Origin: Pseudomonas sp. NFIX28
Lineage (GTDB): Bacteria > Pseudomonadota > Gammaproteobacteria > Pseudomonadales > Pseudomonadaceae
Length of the DNA: 64,000 nt
NCBI RefSeq assembly: GCF_900107395.1
Contig: NZ_FNPW01000021.1
Coordinates: forward strand, 1 to 64,000
Reading direction: 5' to 3'
Position numbers and translations under genes: made by a program. Positions 6,451 to 15,826 of this stretch are shown here, piece after piece; within the stretch, counting starts at the first letter, position 1; every line of letters begins with the position of its first letter. Under the pieces are notes generated by a model, which saw only the letters and a list, made by a program, of their open reading frames with translations, ran no database searches and was not told where the DNA came from.

Positions 6451-8715
6451 TCAGCGCAGATCGAACCGATCCAGATTCATCACCTTGACCCAGGCCGCGA
6501 CAAAGTCCTTCACGAACTGCTCTTGCGCATCCGCGCTGGCATAGAACTCGGCCAGGGCCCGCAGTTGCGCGTTGGAGCCGAAGACCAGGTCGACGCGGGT
6601 GCCGGTCCATTTGACTTGGCCAGTCTTGCGGTCGCGGGCTTCGAACTCTTGTTGGGCGTCGGAGACAGGTTTCCATTCCACGCCCATGTCCAGCAGGTTG
6701 ACGAAGAAGTCGTTGGTCAGCGCGCCCGGCCGTGTGGTGAAGACGCCGTGCGGGGTGTGGCCGACGTTGATGTCGAGCACGCGCAGGCCGCCGATCAGCA
6801 CCGTCATTTGGGGGGCGGTGAGGGTCAGCAGTTGCGCCTTGTCGATCAGCAGCGCTTCGGCCGGTACCGCGTAGCGGGTCTTGAGGTAGTTGCGAAAGCC
6901 ATCGGCGATGGGCTCGAGGTAGCCGAACGACTCGACGTCCGTCTGCTCCTGGCTGGCGTCCATGCGCCCAGGGGAGAACGGCACGCTGATATTGAGGCCG
7001 GCGTTTTTCGCGGCCTGTTCGATGCCGGCGCTACCGCCGAGCACGATCAGGTCGGCCAGGGAGATTCTCTTGCCGCCGGTTTGCGTGTCGTTGAACGCTT
7101 GCTGGACGCCTTCGAGGGTCGAAAGCACCTTGGCCAGTTGCTCCGGCTGGTTGACTGGCCAGTCTTTTTGCGGGGCCAGGCGCAGGCGCCCGCCGTTGGC
7201 GCCGCCGCGTTTGTCGGAGCCACGGAAGCTGAACGCCGCCGCCCAGGCGGTGGACACCAGTTGCGACACCGACAGGCCCGAATCCAGCAATTTGGCCTTG
7301 AGCGCGGCGATGTCGCTGTCGTTGACCAGGGCATGGTCCACCGGCGGGATCGGGTCTTGCCACAGCAGTTCTTCGTGGGGCAGTTCCGGGCCGAGGTAGC
7401 GCGAGAGCGGCCCCATGTCGCGGTGGATCAGCTTGAACCAGGCGCGGGCGAAGGCGTCGGCCAGCTGGTCGGGGTTCTCCAGGAAGCGCCGCGAGATCGG
7501 CTCGTAGATTGGGTCGAAACGCAGCGCCAGGTCGGTGGTGAGCATGGTCGGGTTGCGCCGCTTGGACGGGTCGTGGGCGTCCGGGATGATGCCGGCGCCG
7601 GCGCCACCCTTCGGCGTCCACTGGTGCGCGCCTGCCGGGCTCTTGGTCAGTTCCCACTCGAAGCCGAACAGGTTTTCCAGGTAGTTGTTGCTCCAGCGGG
7701 TGGGCGTGGTGGTCCAGGTCACTTCCAGGCCGCTGGTGATGGTGTCGGCGCCCATGCCGGTGCCGAAGGTGCTCTTCCAGCCCAGGCCCTGCTGCTCCAG
7801 GCCGGCGGCTTCGGGCTCGGCGCCGACATTGTCGGCGGGGCCGGCGCCGTGGGTCTTGCCGAAGGCGTGGCCGCCGGCGATCAGGGCCACGGTTTCTTCG
7901 TCGTTCATCGCCATGCGGCCGAAGGTTTCACGGATATCCACCCCGGCCGCCAGGGGGTCCGGGTTGCCCTCGGGGCCCTCGGGGTTCACATAGATCAGGC
8001 CCATCTGCACCGCGGCCAGGGGGTTTTCCAGGTTGCGTCCCTGGTCGGTGCGGCTTTCTTCATTGCCAGGCTCGGCCACCAGCTGGCCTTCGCCGGGTTC
8101 CTGCATGGCGGCTTTATCCGGTTTGCTGTAGCGGGTGTCGCCGCCCAGCCATTTGTTTTCCGAGCCCCAATAGACGTCTTCGTCCGGCTCCCAGGCGTCC
8201 GGGCGACCGCCGGAAAAACCGAAGGTCTTGAAGCCCATGGACTCCAGCGCGACGTTGCCGGTGAGCACGATCAGGTCGGCCCAGGAGATGTTGCGACCGT
8301 ACTTCTGCTTGATCGGCCACAGCAGCCGGCGCGCCTTGTCCAGGCTGACGTTGTCCGGCCAGCTGTTGAGCGGGGCGAAACGCTGCTGGCCGGAACCGGC
8401 GCCGCCGCGGCCGTCACCGACGCGGTAGGTGCCGGCGCTGTGCCAGGCCATGCGGATAAACAGTGGCCCGTAGTGACCGAAGTCGGCGGGCCACCAGTCC
8501 TGCGAATCAGTCATCAACGCCTGCAGGTCTTGTTTCAGGGCCTGGAAGTCCAGGCTCTTGAAGGCTTCGGCGTAGTTGAAGCCCTCGCCCATGGGGTTGG
8601 ACAGGGGCGAATGCTGGTGCAGGATCTTCAGGTTCAGTTGGTTTGGCCACCAGTCGCGGTTGGTCGTGCCACCGCCAGCGGCGTGGTTGAACGGGCACTT
8701 CGATTCATTTGCCAT
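6451..8715 (-). CDS. katG: Catalase-peroxidase KatG
   Basis: A 754-residue bifunctional haem catalase-peroxidase of full family length. It removes hydrogen peroxide and oxidises small donors in the cytoplasm. The distal haem pocket RMAWHSAG gives R88, W91 and H92; the proximal histidine is in ALIAGGHAFGKTHGAG. The Tyr of MGLIYVNPEGP and the Met of RMAMNDEE are the expected partners of W91 in the Met-Tyr-Trp crosslink needed for catalase activity. The C-terminal half is the degenerate duplicated peroxidase domain. There is no signal peptide. It is monocistronic by context; no OxyR site was identified by eye in the 430 bases upstream. Confidence 0.97.
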   Translation of the reverse strand: MANESKCPFNHAAGGGTTNRDWWPNQLNLKILHQHSPLSNPMGEGFNYAEAFKSLDFQALKQDLQALMTDSQDWWPADFGHYGPLFIRMAWHSAGTYRVGDGRGGAGSGQQRFAPLNSWPDNVSLDKARRLLWPIKQKYGRNISWADLIVLTGNVALESMGFKTFGFSGGRPDAWEPDEDVYWGSENKWLGGDTRYSKPDKAAMQEPGEGQLVAEPGNEESRTDQGRNLENPLAAVQMGLIYVNPEGPEGNPDPLAAGVDIRETFGRMAMNDEETVALIAGGHAFGKTHGAGPADNVGAEPEAAGLEQQGLGWKSTFGTGMGADTITSGLEVTWTTTPTRWSNNYLENLFGFEWELTKSPAGAHQWTPKGGAGAGIIPDAHDPSKRRNPTMLTTDLALRFDPIYEPISRRFLENPDQLADAFARAWFKLIHRDMGPLSRYLGPELPHEELLWQDPIPPVDHALVNDSDIAALKAKLLDSGLSVSQLVSTAWAAAFSFRGSDKRGGANGGRLRLAPQKDWPVNQPEQLAKVLSTLEGVQQAFNDTQTGGKRISLADLIVLGGSAGIEQAAKNAGLNISVPFSPGRMDASQEQTDVESFGYLEPIADGFRNYLKTRYAVPAEALLIDKAQLLTLTAPQMTVLIGGLRVLDINVGHTPHGVFTTRPGALTNDFFVNLLDMGVEWKPVSDAQQEFEARDRKTGQVKWTGTRVDLVFGSNAQLRALAEFYASADAQEQFVKDFVAAWVKVMNLDRFDLR

Positions 8716-9149
8716 GAGGAGCTACCTTTGGTCGTATTCATCCAGCTATCCGCCCCGGTTGGGCGCGAAATAGCGACAGGCGAAAGCAATGACATAGGTT
8801 GCGGGGCTCACAGTTCGCTCAACTGATGGGTGTGGCCACAGGGCATGCTGCAGAGCGGCAAGCGAGTTGCCAGGACGGTGGCCCACGGTAAGCCCAGTAC
8901 GCTTCTGACTCGTTGTTCGTTATCTCTCGATCAGGTCTCATCCGGCCGGCTCGCGCCAGCGCTGAATTAAGGCTAGACCCTCTGTGGCGGATCGCTAATA
9001 GCCGGACTATTGGTTGTTGATAGGGACAAACTTTTATCCGGCTCCAGGGCCCGGGCCGATGCTAGAAACAGCGCCCGCGGGGGGCGCCACAGGCAGTTCC
9101 ACTCACGCCCCGCACCCCGCCCCAGGCCTGCAGGGCACGGGAGAAGACC
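8716..9149. other. Intergenic region upstream of katG and the M41-like gene
   Basis: A divergent promoter region of 434 bases with no coding frame that looks real. It must contain the katG promoter on the minus strand and the promoter of the plus-strand protease-like gene; I could not place either confidently. Confidence 0.4.
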
Positions 9150-9740
9150 ATGACCCAGCGTCGGCGTTGCACGGCCATCCACGAAGCCGGCCATGCCCTG
9201 GCCTTTTGGTGGAACGGCCAACCGATCACCCGGGTCACGGTGCGCACCCAGGCTGAAGCCGGCGCCGGCCCGATGCTCGATCTGCACGGTAACCCGCACT
9301 ATGTAGAAGGCCTGGTGGAGGCCGATTACCTGGTCCCGCGCCCCGCCTTCGATGCCCCGGGCATTGCCGAATACCTGCCGTCGATGGTCGAGTCCATCGA
9401 GCGCGACCTGCTGCATTGCTTCGCCGGCTCGGTGGCCGAAGCGATCTACCGCCACGGCCGGTCCGCCAGGCTGATACAAGGCAGCGGCCGCGGCGACCTG
9501 AGCCGGGGGCATGAGCTGATCAGTCTGTTGCCACCGCGCAAGCTGCTCGATGCCGAAGCCCGCGCCATGGCCCGCGCCAGTTGCCTGGTGCATCGCTATT
9601 GGCTGGCGCTCGTCGCGGTGGCCGATTTGCTGCAGGAGCACGGCACGGTCGAGGGGCAAACCATCACCGCGCTGCTGTGCTCCATCAGCGGCGAGTCGCC
9701 GACGCCGCTCGGTAACGATCTGGCGAGCCTCGACCCGTAA
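9150..9740 (+). CDS. M41-like (FtsH peptidase-type) zinc metalloprotease domain protein without an ATPase
   Basis: A 196-residue protein with HEAGH at residues 11-15, the zinc-binding HExxH of peptidase family M41, followed by the FtsH-like stretch FAGSVAEAIYRHGRSARLI and GRGDLSRGHEL, in which the Asp is the likely third zinc ligand. FtsH itself has two membrane helices and an AAA+ domain before this region; none is present. It therefore represents a stand-alone peptidase domain, presumably cytoplasmic, with unknown substrate. The ATG has GGGAGAAG before it. A nucleotidyltransferase gene follows after 134 bases on the same strand, but functional linkage is unproven. Confidence 0.75.
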   Translation: MTQRRRCTAIHEAGHALAFWWNGQPITRVTVRTQAEAGAGPMLDLHGNPHYVEGLVEADYLVPRPAFDAPGIAEYLPSMVESIERDLLHCFAGSVAEAIYRHGRSARLIQGSGRGDLSRGHELISLLPPRKLLDAEARAMARASCLVHRYWLALVAVADLLQEHGTVEGQTITALLCSISGESPTPLGNDLASLDP

Positions 9741-9874
9741 CGGCCGCACCGTCAGATTGCCGGGCCGTCGGCGGCTTGCGCGCGCCCTGAAGTCAGCCAG
9801 ACTTCTTCAACCGCCCGCCTGGCCCGGGCTGTTGTTACTCTGCATGTCCTTTGTACTGACCCCACGAGACCGCC

Positions 9875-10651
9875 ATGTCGCACCACCCAGGCGTCGATGC
9901 CGAAGGTTTTATCCAGTCCCTGCCCGGGCAGCCGTTGCAGCCTGCCTTCAGCCATCTGGTGGATGAGTTGTGCGCGCTGCTCGCCCGGCGCTTTGCCACG
10001 CTGCTCGATGGCCTGTACCTGTACGGCAGCGTGGCCCGTGGCGATGCGCGGCCTGGCACCTCCGACCTGGATGTGACCCTGGTCCTGGCCCGGGCGCCGA
10101 GCCCCGAGGAGCGGCAGCGGCTGGAGCAGACTCGACGGGAGCTGGAGGCACGGCACCCGGAGGTGTCGAAGATCGATTTCGACATCGGCGTGCTCAGCGA
10201 GGTGCTGGCGCCGGAGCATCGCAACCGCTGGGGGTTCTGGCTCAAGCATCAGTGCCGCTGCATCTGGGGCAACGATTTGGGGCTGCGTTTCGAGCCCTTC
10301 CGCCCGAGCCGGAGCATTGCCCTGGCACTGAATGGCGATTTCGCGCAGGTGCTCGAAGGCTACGCGCAGCAACTGGAACAAACCCGCGCCCCGTTGCAGC
10401 ACCAACGCCTGCAACGGGCCGCGGCGCGCAAGGCGCTACGCTCGGCCAACATCCTGCGCGGCGAACAGGAACGCGGCTGGCCGTGCAGCCTGGAGGAGCA
10501 TGCGCAGCTGCTATCGGCCGCCGAACCGGGCATGGCCGAATACGCCGCGTTCTTCCTCAAACAGGCCTATGTGCCCCAAGGCCCGGTGACTGAATTTGTG
10601 CTGCGGCTGCGGACCTACAGTGCGTTGCTGGCGGGAGAAAGCGCGGAGTGA
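9875..10651 (+). CDS. Nucleotidyltransferase of the polymerase-beta superfamily
   Basis: A 258-residue protein with the nucleotidyltransferase signature GSVARGDARPGTSDLD at residues 51-66, giving the metal-binding pair D64 and D66; a third acidic residue lies in KIDFDIGVL. The C-terminal half is helical and could be the substrate domain. The domain layout resembles aminoglycoside adenylyltransferase or MNT-type enzymes, which move a nucleotide onto a drug, protein or tRNA. The substrate is not evident, and drug resistance should not be assumed. It may be co-transcribed with the M41-like gene upstream. Confidence 0.75.
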   Translation: MSHHPGVDAEGFIQSLPGQPLQPAFSHLVDELCALLARRFATLLDGLYLYGSVARGDARPGTSDLDVTLVLARAPSPEERQRLEQTRRELEARHPEVSKIDFDIGVLSEVLAPEHRNRWGFWLKHQCRCIWGNDLGLRFEPFRPSRSIALALNGDFAQVLEGYAQQLEQTRAPLQHQRLQRAAARKALRSANILRGEQERGWPCSLEEHAQLLSAAEPGMAEYAAFFLKQAYVPQGPVTEFVLRLRTYSALLAGESAE

Positions 10652-10695
10652 TTGGTGGCGACGCCCTTGCCTGCGTCGAACCTTGCCCGCGATGG

Positions 10696-10842
10696 GGCCA
10701 TTACCGACAACCCACCTTCTGCGTCGAGCCTGAATACGCTTTCGCTGTAGGAGCGAGGCTTGCCCGCGATGAGGCCATTACCGACAACCCACCTCCTGCG
10801 TCGAGCCTGAATACGCTTTCGCGGGCAAGCCTCGCTCCTACG
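10696..10842. repeat. REPIN and 50-bp direct repeat
   Basis: GTAGGAGCGAGGCTTGCCCG at 10747 and its inverse CGGGCAAGCCTCGCTCCTAC ending near 10842 form an inverted REP pair. A direct repeat of about 50 bases (CCATTACCGACAACCCACC through CTGAATACGCTTTCGC) occurs at about 10698-10745 and again at 10776-10823. The right REP supplies the stop codon of the adjacent exporter gene. Confidence 0.8.
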
Positions 10843-12271
10843 GGGATGTTCGGCTTGGTTGTTGCGCCCGCCATCGATTCTGCTGGCTGAACAACGCCAC
10901 CAACAGCGCCATGACCACCAGGCCCGAGGCCAGGGCAAAGGTGTAGCCCATGCCGCTGGCCACGGCCTCGGCGCTTGCCGTGGCGGGGTCGCCGGCGGCC
11001 GTGGCGAACACCGCGCCCATCAGCGAGGCGCCGGTAATCAGCCCGAGGTTGCGCGACAGGTTGAGCAAACCGGAGATCACCCCGCGCTGTGGCGCGTCCA
11101 CCTCGCTCATCACCGCGGTGTTGTTGGCGGTCTGAAAGGTCGCGTAACCCAGGGTGATGACGACCATGGCCGCCAGATAACCGCCAATGCCCAGGCTCGC
11201 TGGCAGCCACGCCAGCAGCAGGCAACCGAGCGCCAGGGTGCCGAGGCCGGCGAGAATCATTGGCCGCGCGCCAAGCCGATCGGCGATGCGCCCGGCCGGC
11301 ACGCCGCTCAACGCGGTGGCACAGGGTCCGAGCGACATCGCCAGGCCCACCCCGAGCGCGTCCAGCCCAAGCCCGTGGGCCAGGTAAAAAGGCCCGACCA
11401 CCAGCGTCGCCATCATCACCGTCGAGACCAGCGCGCTCATGGCCAGGCTGCCGCTCAAGGCCAGATCGCGAAACAATGCCAGGCGCAGCAGCGGCGCGGC
11501 CACCCGCGCCTGCGCCCAGACAAACAGCCCGGCCGTCAGCAGCGCCGCCAACAACAGCGCGCCGTTGAGCAAGCCGAAATGGCCGCGCCCCAGGGTCATG
11601 GCCAGCCCATAGGCCAGCAGCGTGAGGGCCAGCAACAGGCTGCCCAGCGGATCGAACGCGCCTCGGCCAAGGGCCCGCCCCGGGGCCGCGGCCGGCAGGC
11701 AGCGATACGCCAGCGCCCAAGTCAGCCCGCCCAACGGCACACAAGCCAGGAACAGCGCCTGCCAGCCGAAGCCGGCGAGCAGCACCCCGCCCAGCGACGG
11801 GCCAAGAGCAGTGCCGATCGCCGACATGCTGCCCAGCAGGCCCATGGCGCTGCCGGTGCGGGCCTGGCTGACGGTCTCGCCGACCAGGGCCAGGGTCAGC
11901 GCCATCATGATTGCCGCGCCAAGGCCCTGCAGCGCCCGGGCGGCGATCAGCGCGCCCAGGGTCGGGGCGATGGCGCACAGCAAGGAGGCCAGGGTGAACA
12001 GCAGGATGCCGGCCAGCAGCAGGCGCCGCCGCCCCAGCAGGTCGCCGAGCCGGCCGGCGCTGACGCTCAGCGCGGTCAGCGCCAGCAGGTAGGCCAGGAC
12101 CACCCATTGCACCTGCTGGAAACTTGCCCCGAACGCCTGCACCAGGGTCGGCAGGCCCACATTGGCGATGCTGGTGCCCAGCGCCGCCAGCAGCATCGAC
12201 AGCGACAGGCTGGCCAATGCCCAGCCGCTGGAGACAACGTGGGGTTCTGTCGTGGCCCTGACTGGTTTCAA
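10838..12271 (-). CDS. MFS drug/multisubstrate exporter, DHA2-like
   Basis: A 477-residue integral membrane protein with about 14 hydrophobic helices. It carries MFS motif A (GRLGDLLGRRRLLL) in the first cytoplasmic loop and a related motif (GRIADRLGARPMIL) mid-protein, as in EmrB/QacA-type proton-driven exporters. The substrate is unknown. The start is a TTG at 12271, preceded by GGGAGGT at good distance; no better ATG is available. The stop codon falls in a REP sequence, so the last few residues may be repeat-derived. The divergent LysR-family gene at 12412 is the obvious candidate regulator. Confidence 0.85.
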   Translation of the reverse strand: MKPVRATTEPHVVSSGWALASLSLSMLLAALGTSIANVGLPTLVQAFGASFQQVQWVVLAYLLALTALSVSAGRLGDLLGRRRLLLAGILLFTLASLLCAIAPTLGALIAARALQGLGAAIMMALTLALVGETVSQARTGSAMGLLGSMSAIGTALGPSLGGVLLAGFGWQALFLACVPLGGLTWALAYRCLPAAAPGRALGRGAFDPLGSLLLALTLLAYGLAMTLGRGHFGLLNGALLLAALLTAGLFVWAQARVAAPLLRLALFRDLALSGSLAMSALVSTVMMATLVVGPFYLAHGLGLDALGVGLAMSLGPCATALSGVPAGRIADRLGARPMILAGLGTLALGCLLLAWLPASLGIGGYLAAMVVITLGYATFQTANNTAVMSEVDAPQRGVISGLLNLSRNLGLITGASLMGAVFATAAGDPATASAEAVASGMGYTFALASGLVVMALLVALFSQQNRWRAQQPSRTSP

Positions 12272-12411
12272 TCTGCTGCACCTCCCTTGACCGCGCGAAA
12301 TGGCGCTGTCGCCAATCTAGCCCGCGGTCTAACATGGCGGAAGACGCAGCCTTTGCAGGTTATTCGTGCATCTGACGCCATTCCAAATTTGTGCCAGACG
12401 GGGCCCGCTCC

Positions 12412-13302
12412 ATGTCCACACCCGATCTCAATCTGCTGATTACCCTCGACGTGCTGCTCGCCGAAGGCAGCGTGGCGCGTGCCGCCCAACGTCTGCGGCT
12501 GAGCCCCTCGGCAATGAGCCGGGCCCTGGCGCGCCTGCGCGAAACCACGGGCGACCCGCTGCTGGTACGCGCCGGCCGCGGCCTGGTACCGACACCGCGC
12601 GCCCTGGAACTGCGCGAGCGGGTCGGCCTCCTGGTGCAGGACGCCGAAGCCATGCTGCGCCCCGCCGAACGGCTCGACCTGCAGCGCCTGGCGCGCACTT
12701 TCACCCTGCGCAGCAGCGACGGTTTCGTCGAGAACTTCGGCCCGGCCCTGCTCGCCCGCCTGCGTGCCGAGGCCCCGGGGGTGCGCCTGCATTTCATGCA
12801 AAAGACCAGCAAGGACAGCGCGCCCCTGCGCGACGGCACGGTCGACCTCGACACCGGCGTGGTAGACGCCAGCGCCAGCCCGGAGATCCACACCCGCGCG
12901 CTGTTCCGCGACCGTTTTATCGGCGTGGTGCGCACTGGCCATCCGCTGAGCAGTGGCCCGCTCAGCGCCGCCCGTTATGCCGCTGGCGAACATGTGTTGG
13001 TGTCGCGCCAGGGCCTTGACCGCGGGCTGGTGGACGATGCGTTGCAAGCCGTCGGCCTGGCACGCGACATCGCCGCCGTCGTGGGCGGTTTCTCCGCCGC
13101 GCTGGCGCTGGTCCGCGCTTCGGACCTGATCGCCGCCGTCCCCGAGCGCCACACCCACAACCTGCGCCATGGCCTGCACAGCTTCGCCCTGCCGGTGAGC
13201 ACGCCGGAAATCACCGTGTCCATGCTCTGGCACCCGCGCCTGAACAGCGACCCGGCGCATCGCTGGTTGCGTGGATGTGTGCGGGAGGTGTGCGCGGGGT
13301 GA
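12412..13302 (+). CDS. LysR-family transcriptional regulator
   Basis: A 296-residue regulator with an N-terminal winged helix-turn-helix (residues about 5-65, including AAQRLRLSPSAMSRALARLR) and a C-terminal co-inducer-binding domain. It is divergent from the MFS exporter with a 140-bp shared promoter region, the classic arrangement for a LysR regulator controlling its neighbour. The ATG at 12412 is chosen over a GTG at 12391 because the protein then starts MSTPDLNLLITLDVLL, the usual LysR start. The inducer is unknown. Confidence 0.88.
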   Translation: MSTPDLNLLITLDVLLAEGSVARAAQRLRLSPSAMSRALARLRETTGDPLLVRAGRGLVPTPRALELRERVGLLVQDAEAMLRPAERLDLQRLARTFTLRSSDGFVENFGPALLARLRAEAPGVRLHFMQKTSKDSAPLRDGTVDLDTGVVDASASPEIHTRALFRDRFIGVVRTGHPLSSGPLSAARYAAGEHVLVSRQGLDRGLVDDALQAVGLARDIAAVVGGFSAALALVRASDLIAAVPERHTHNLRHGLHSFALPVSTPEITVSMLWHPRLNSDPAHRWLRGCVREVCAG

Positions 13303-13383
13303 TCGGGACAACCCCGGGCAGTCACATGCCGCCACTCCCCTTGCCCGGCACGGGAAGTGGCCGCTGCTCGCCGAACCGCCCTG

Positions 13384-15012
13384 TCACGCCTCGGGCATAA
13401 CTGCCGGCGCAGGCTGCTGGCGCAGCGCACGCAAGCTGGCGCGCAGCTCGGCCGGGCGGACCGGCTTGGACAGGATAGCGATATTGCGGTCATGCAACGC
13501 CGCCTGGATCTTCTCCACCTCATGCCCGGTGAGGATCAGCGCCGGCACCGCCCAGCCCCGTTGCTGGCGCAGGCGGTCGATGCACTCGATGCCGGTGGTG
13601 TGGTTGCCCAGGTCATAGTCGGCGACGATGATGTCGCAGTCGCTGTCCAGGTCCCTGCCGCAAAGCTCGGCCTGGACCACGCAACCCCAGCGCTCCAGCA
13701 AGGCCGAAGTGGCCAGCAACACGTTGCGGTCATCCTCCACCAGGCACACCTTCAAGCCGGTCAGCAGGCCGGCCTGGCGCGCCTCGTCGCGGCTGTCCGC
13801 TTGCAACTGCGGCGCCGCCAGCGGCAGCCCGTACAGACTCACGGCGGTGCCATGCTCGAGCCGCGAGCGGATCGCCACCTCGAGCCCCATCAATAGCCCC
13901 AGGCGCTTGACGATCGACAAGCCCAGGCCCACGCCTTCGACGTCCTTGTCCCGTAGCTGGCGCACCCGATAGAACTCTTCGAACAGGTTCGGCAGGTGTT
14001 CCTCGGCGATGCCCCGGCCCTGGTCATAAATGACGATGGCCAACCCCGCGCCGCGCTTGCGCACGCCGATCAGCACCGGGCGCTGCGCCGCGTATTTGAA
14101 GCAGTTGGACAATACGTTCTGCACCATGGTCGCAAGCAGCGCCGGGTCCGCCCGAACCCAATGGGGACAGGGCCGCAGGCGCAGCTCGACCCCGGCCCAG
14201 CGCGCGGCTTCGGCATTCTGCCGTATCTGCTCGGCAAGGAATTCGCCCAGGTGCAGGGTCTGGAAGCTGGGTTGCACCCGCCCGTTGTCGAGGGTGTAGA
14301 GGTCGAGAATCGAGCGGAACAGCTGCGAGACGTTGAGCAGCGAACGGTCGATATTGTCCACCAGGCGCCGCTCCACATCGCCCAGGTGCGCCTCGCGCAG
14401 GCAGGCGGTGAACAGGCCGATGGAATGGATCGGCTGGCGCAGATCATGGCTGGCCTGGGCGAGAAAACGCGACTTTTCCAGGTTGGCGGCAATCGCCTCT
14501 TCCGAGGCCTTGCGCGTGCGCTCCAGCAAAATGTGGGCGTAGACCGGGATCACCGTGCTGGTGATCAACAGCATCAGCACCATGAAGGGTTGCGCCTGCC
14601 ACAGCGGCGTCAGCCGATAGACCGCCAGCAGCGCCACCAAGGCCAGGGCCGTGGCAATCGCCAGGTAACGCGAGCCGTAGCGCATGCCGTTGCCCAGGTT
14701 GACCCAGACCATCACCGCGTACAGCGGCAAGGCCGCCTCCCCGCCGACCACCAGGCCGAACGAGGTGCCGGTGTAGTCGTGGACCATGCTCAGGATCCGT
14801 CGCGCCGGATAGTGGCCGGGCCAATGCACGATGGCCTGGCGCAGGACGATCGACAGCAGCAGGAACAGCACGATATAGATCACGATCGGCAGGTAGGTAT
14901 CGACCCGCTGCCCGGGCAGGAAGCCGAGCACGCCGATATAGGCCACGGCGCAGGAACCGACAATAATGCGCAGGTTGGCCTGGTCGAGCTCGGTGTTTTT
15001 CTCGAATTTCAT
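13384..15012 (-). CDS. Membrane hybrid sensor histidine kinase with C-terminal receiver
   Basis: A 542-residue protein with five or six hydrophobic segments in the first 180 residues, a HisKA domain with the phosphoacceptor box ASHDLRQPIHSIGLF, an HATPase domain with N box (NVLSNCFKYA) and G boxes (DQGRGIAEEHL, GVGLGLSIV), and a C-terminal receiver (LKVCLVEDDRNVLL, DIIVADYDLG, Lys in SKPVRP). It is likely a phosphorelay kinase; the signal is unknown. The ATG at 15012 is preceded by AAGGATG; a longer frame begins further upstream without support. It is divergent from the LuxR-type response regulator at 15127, its probable partner. Confidence 0.9.
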   Translation of the reverse strand: MKFEKNTELDQANLRIIVGSCAVAYIGVLGFLPGQRVDTYLPIVIYIVLFLLLSIVLRQAIVHWPGHYPARRILSMVHDYTGTSFGLVVGGEAALPLYAVMVWVNLGNGMRYGSRYLAIATALALVALLAVYRLTPLWQAQPFMVLMLLITSTVIPVYAHILLERTRKASEEAIAANLEKSRFLAQASHDLRQPIHSIGLFTACLREAHLGDVERRLVDNIDRSLLNVSQLFRSILDLYTLDNGRVQPSFQTLHLGEFLAEQIRQNAEAARWAGVELRLRPCPHWVRADPALLATMVQNVLSNCFKYAAQRPVLIGVRKRGAGLAIVIYDQGRGIAEEHLPNLFEEFYRVRQLRDKDVEGVGLGLSIVKRLGLLMGLEVAIRSRLEHGTAVSLYGLPLAAPQLQADSRDEARQAGLLTGLKVCLVEDDRNVLLATSALLERWGCVVQAELCGRDLDSDCDIIVADYDLGNHTTGIECIDRLRQQRGWAVPALILTGHEVEKIQAALHDRNIAILSKPVRPAELRASLRALRQQPAPAVMPEA

Positions 15013-15126
15013 GGGGAACATCCTTGTGCGGCCGTCGTCATACCCAGCACGAATCACAGGCAGTTACCTGGCCCGATGCTAAAGTGGCATGCCTCAAGGA
15101 AAGCTTGGCCCAAGGAGGGTCATCCC

Positions 15127-15732
15127 ATGGCATGCCGGATCATCATAGCCGACGATCACCCGCTGTTTCGCGAGGGGATGTTGCGCACCGTCCAGCGCCT
15201 GTTGCCGGATGCGCTGATCGAACAGGCCGGCGACCTGGAAACGGTGCTCGCCCTGACCCAGGCCGGCGACGAGCTGGACACGCTGATCCTCGACTTGCGT
15301 TTTCCAGGCCTGACCTGCGTCAGCCAACTGGCCGGACTGCGCCAGCAATTGCCGCGCACCACGCTGATCGTGGTGTCGATGGTCGATGACCAGGCGCTGA
15401 TCGGCGAGGTCATGGCCGTAGGCATCGACGGGTTTATCGGCAAGAACATCGCCCCGGACGAAATCGGCCAGGCGGTCCTGGCCATCCGCGAGGGCGAAGT
15501 GCTGGTCAAGTTCGCGCCTTCCGGGCTGCTGCCGCTGGGCACCGGCGCCACCCTGACCGCACGCCAGCGCGACGTGCTGCGGCTGATCGCCCAGGGCAAG
15601 ACCAACAAGGAAATCGCCCGCGAGCTGGATATCTCGCCCTTCACCGTGCGCATCCATGTGTCGTCGCTGCTGCGCATCCTCAACGTGCCTTCGCGGGCGG
15701 CGGCAGCGGTGAAGTACTCGGCGGGCCTGTAG
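15127..15732 (+). CDS. LuxR/NarL-type response regulator
   Basis: A 201-residue protein: receiver domain in residues 1-120 (ACRIIIADDHPLFREGM with the acidic pair, LILDLRFPG with the phosphoacceptor Asp) and a GerE/LuxR helix-turn-helix at about 140-195 (LTARQRDVLRLIAQGKTNKE). A perfect AAGGAGG precedes the ATG. It is divergent from the hybrid kinase with a 114-bp gap, so the two likely form a two-component system. The target genes are unknown. Confidence 0.92.
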   Translation: MACRIIIADDHPLFREGMLRTVQRLLPDALIEQAGDLETVLALTQAGDELDTLILDLRFPGLTCVSQLAGLRQQLPRTTLIVVSMVDDQALIGEVMAVGIDGFIGKNIAPDEIGQAVLAIREGEVLVKFAPSGLLPLGTGATLTARQRDVLRLIAQGKTNKEIARELDISPFTVRIHVSSLLRILNVPSRAAAAVKYSAGL

Positions 15733-15826
15733 CCGGCTCGTCGCCTGCCTGCGCAAGGTCGCCCGGGCCGGCCGATAATGCCTGGGCGGGGCGGTTTGCA
15801 CGCCCAGCTTGCGCGAGGAACGGAGC

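Noticed and set aside
6523..8826. Open frame of 767 codons opposite katG
   Set aside because: It mirrors a high-GC gene, has no recognisable domain and is low-complexity; KatG on the other strand is certain.
10859..12439. 526-codon frame opposite the MFS exporter
   Set aside because: Glutamine- and arginine-rich low-complexity product with no family.
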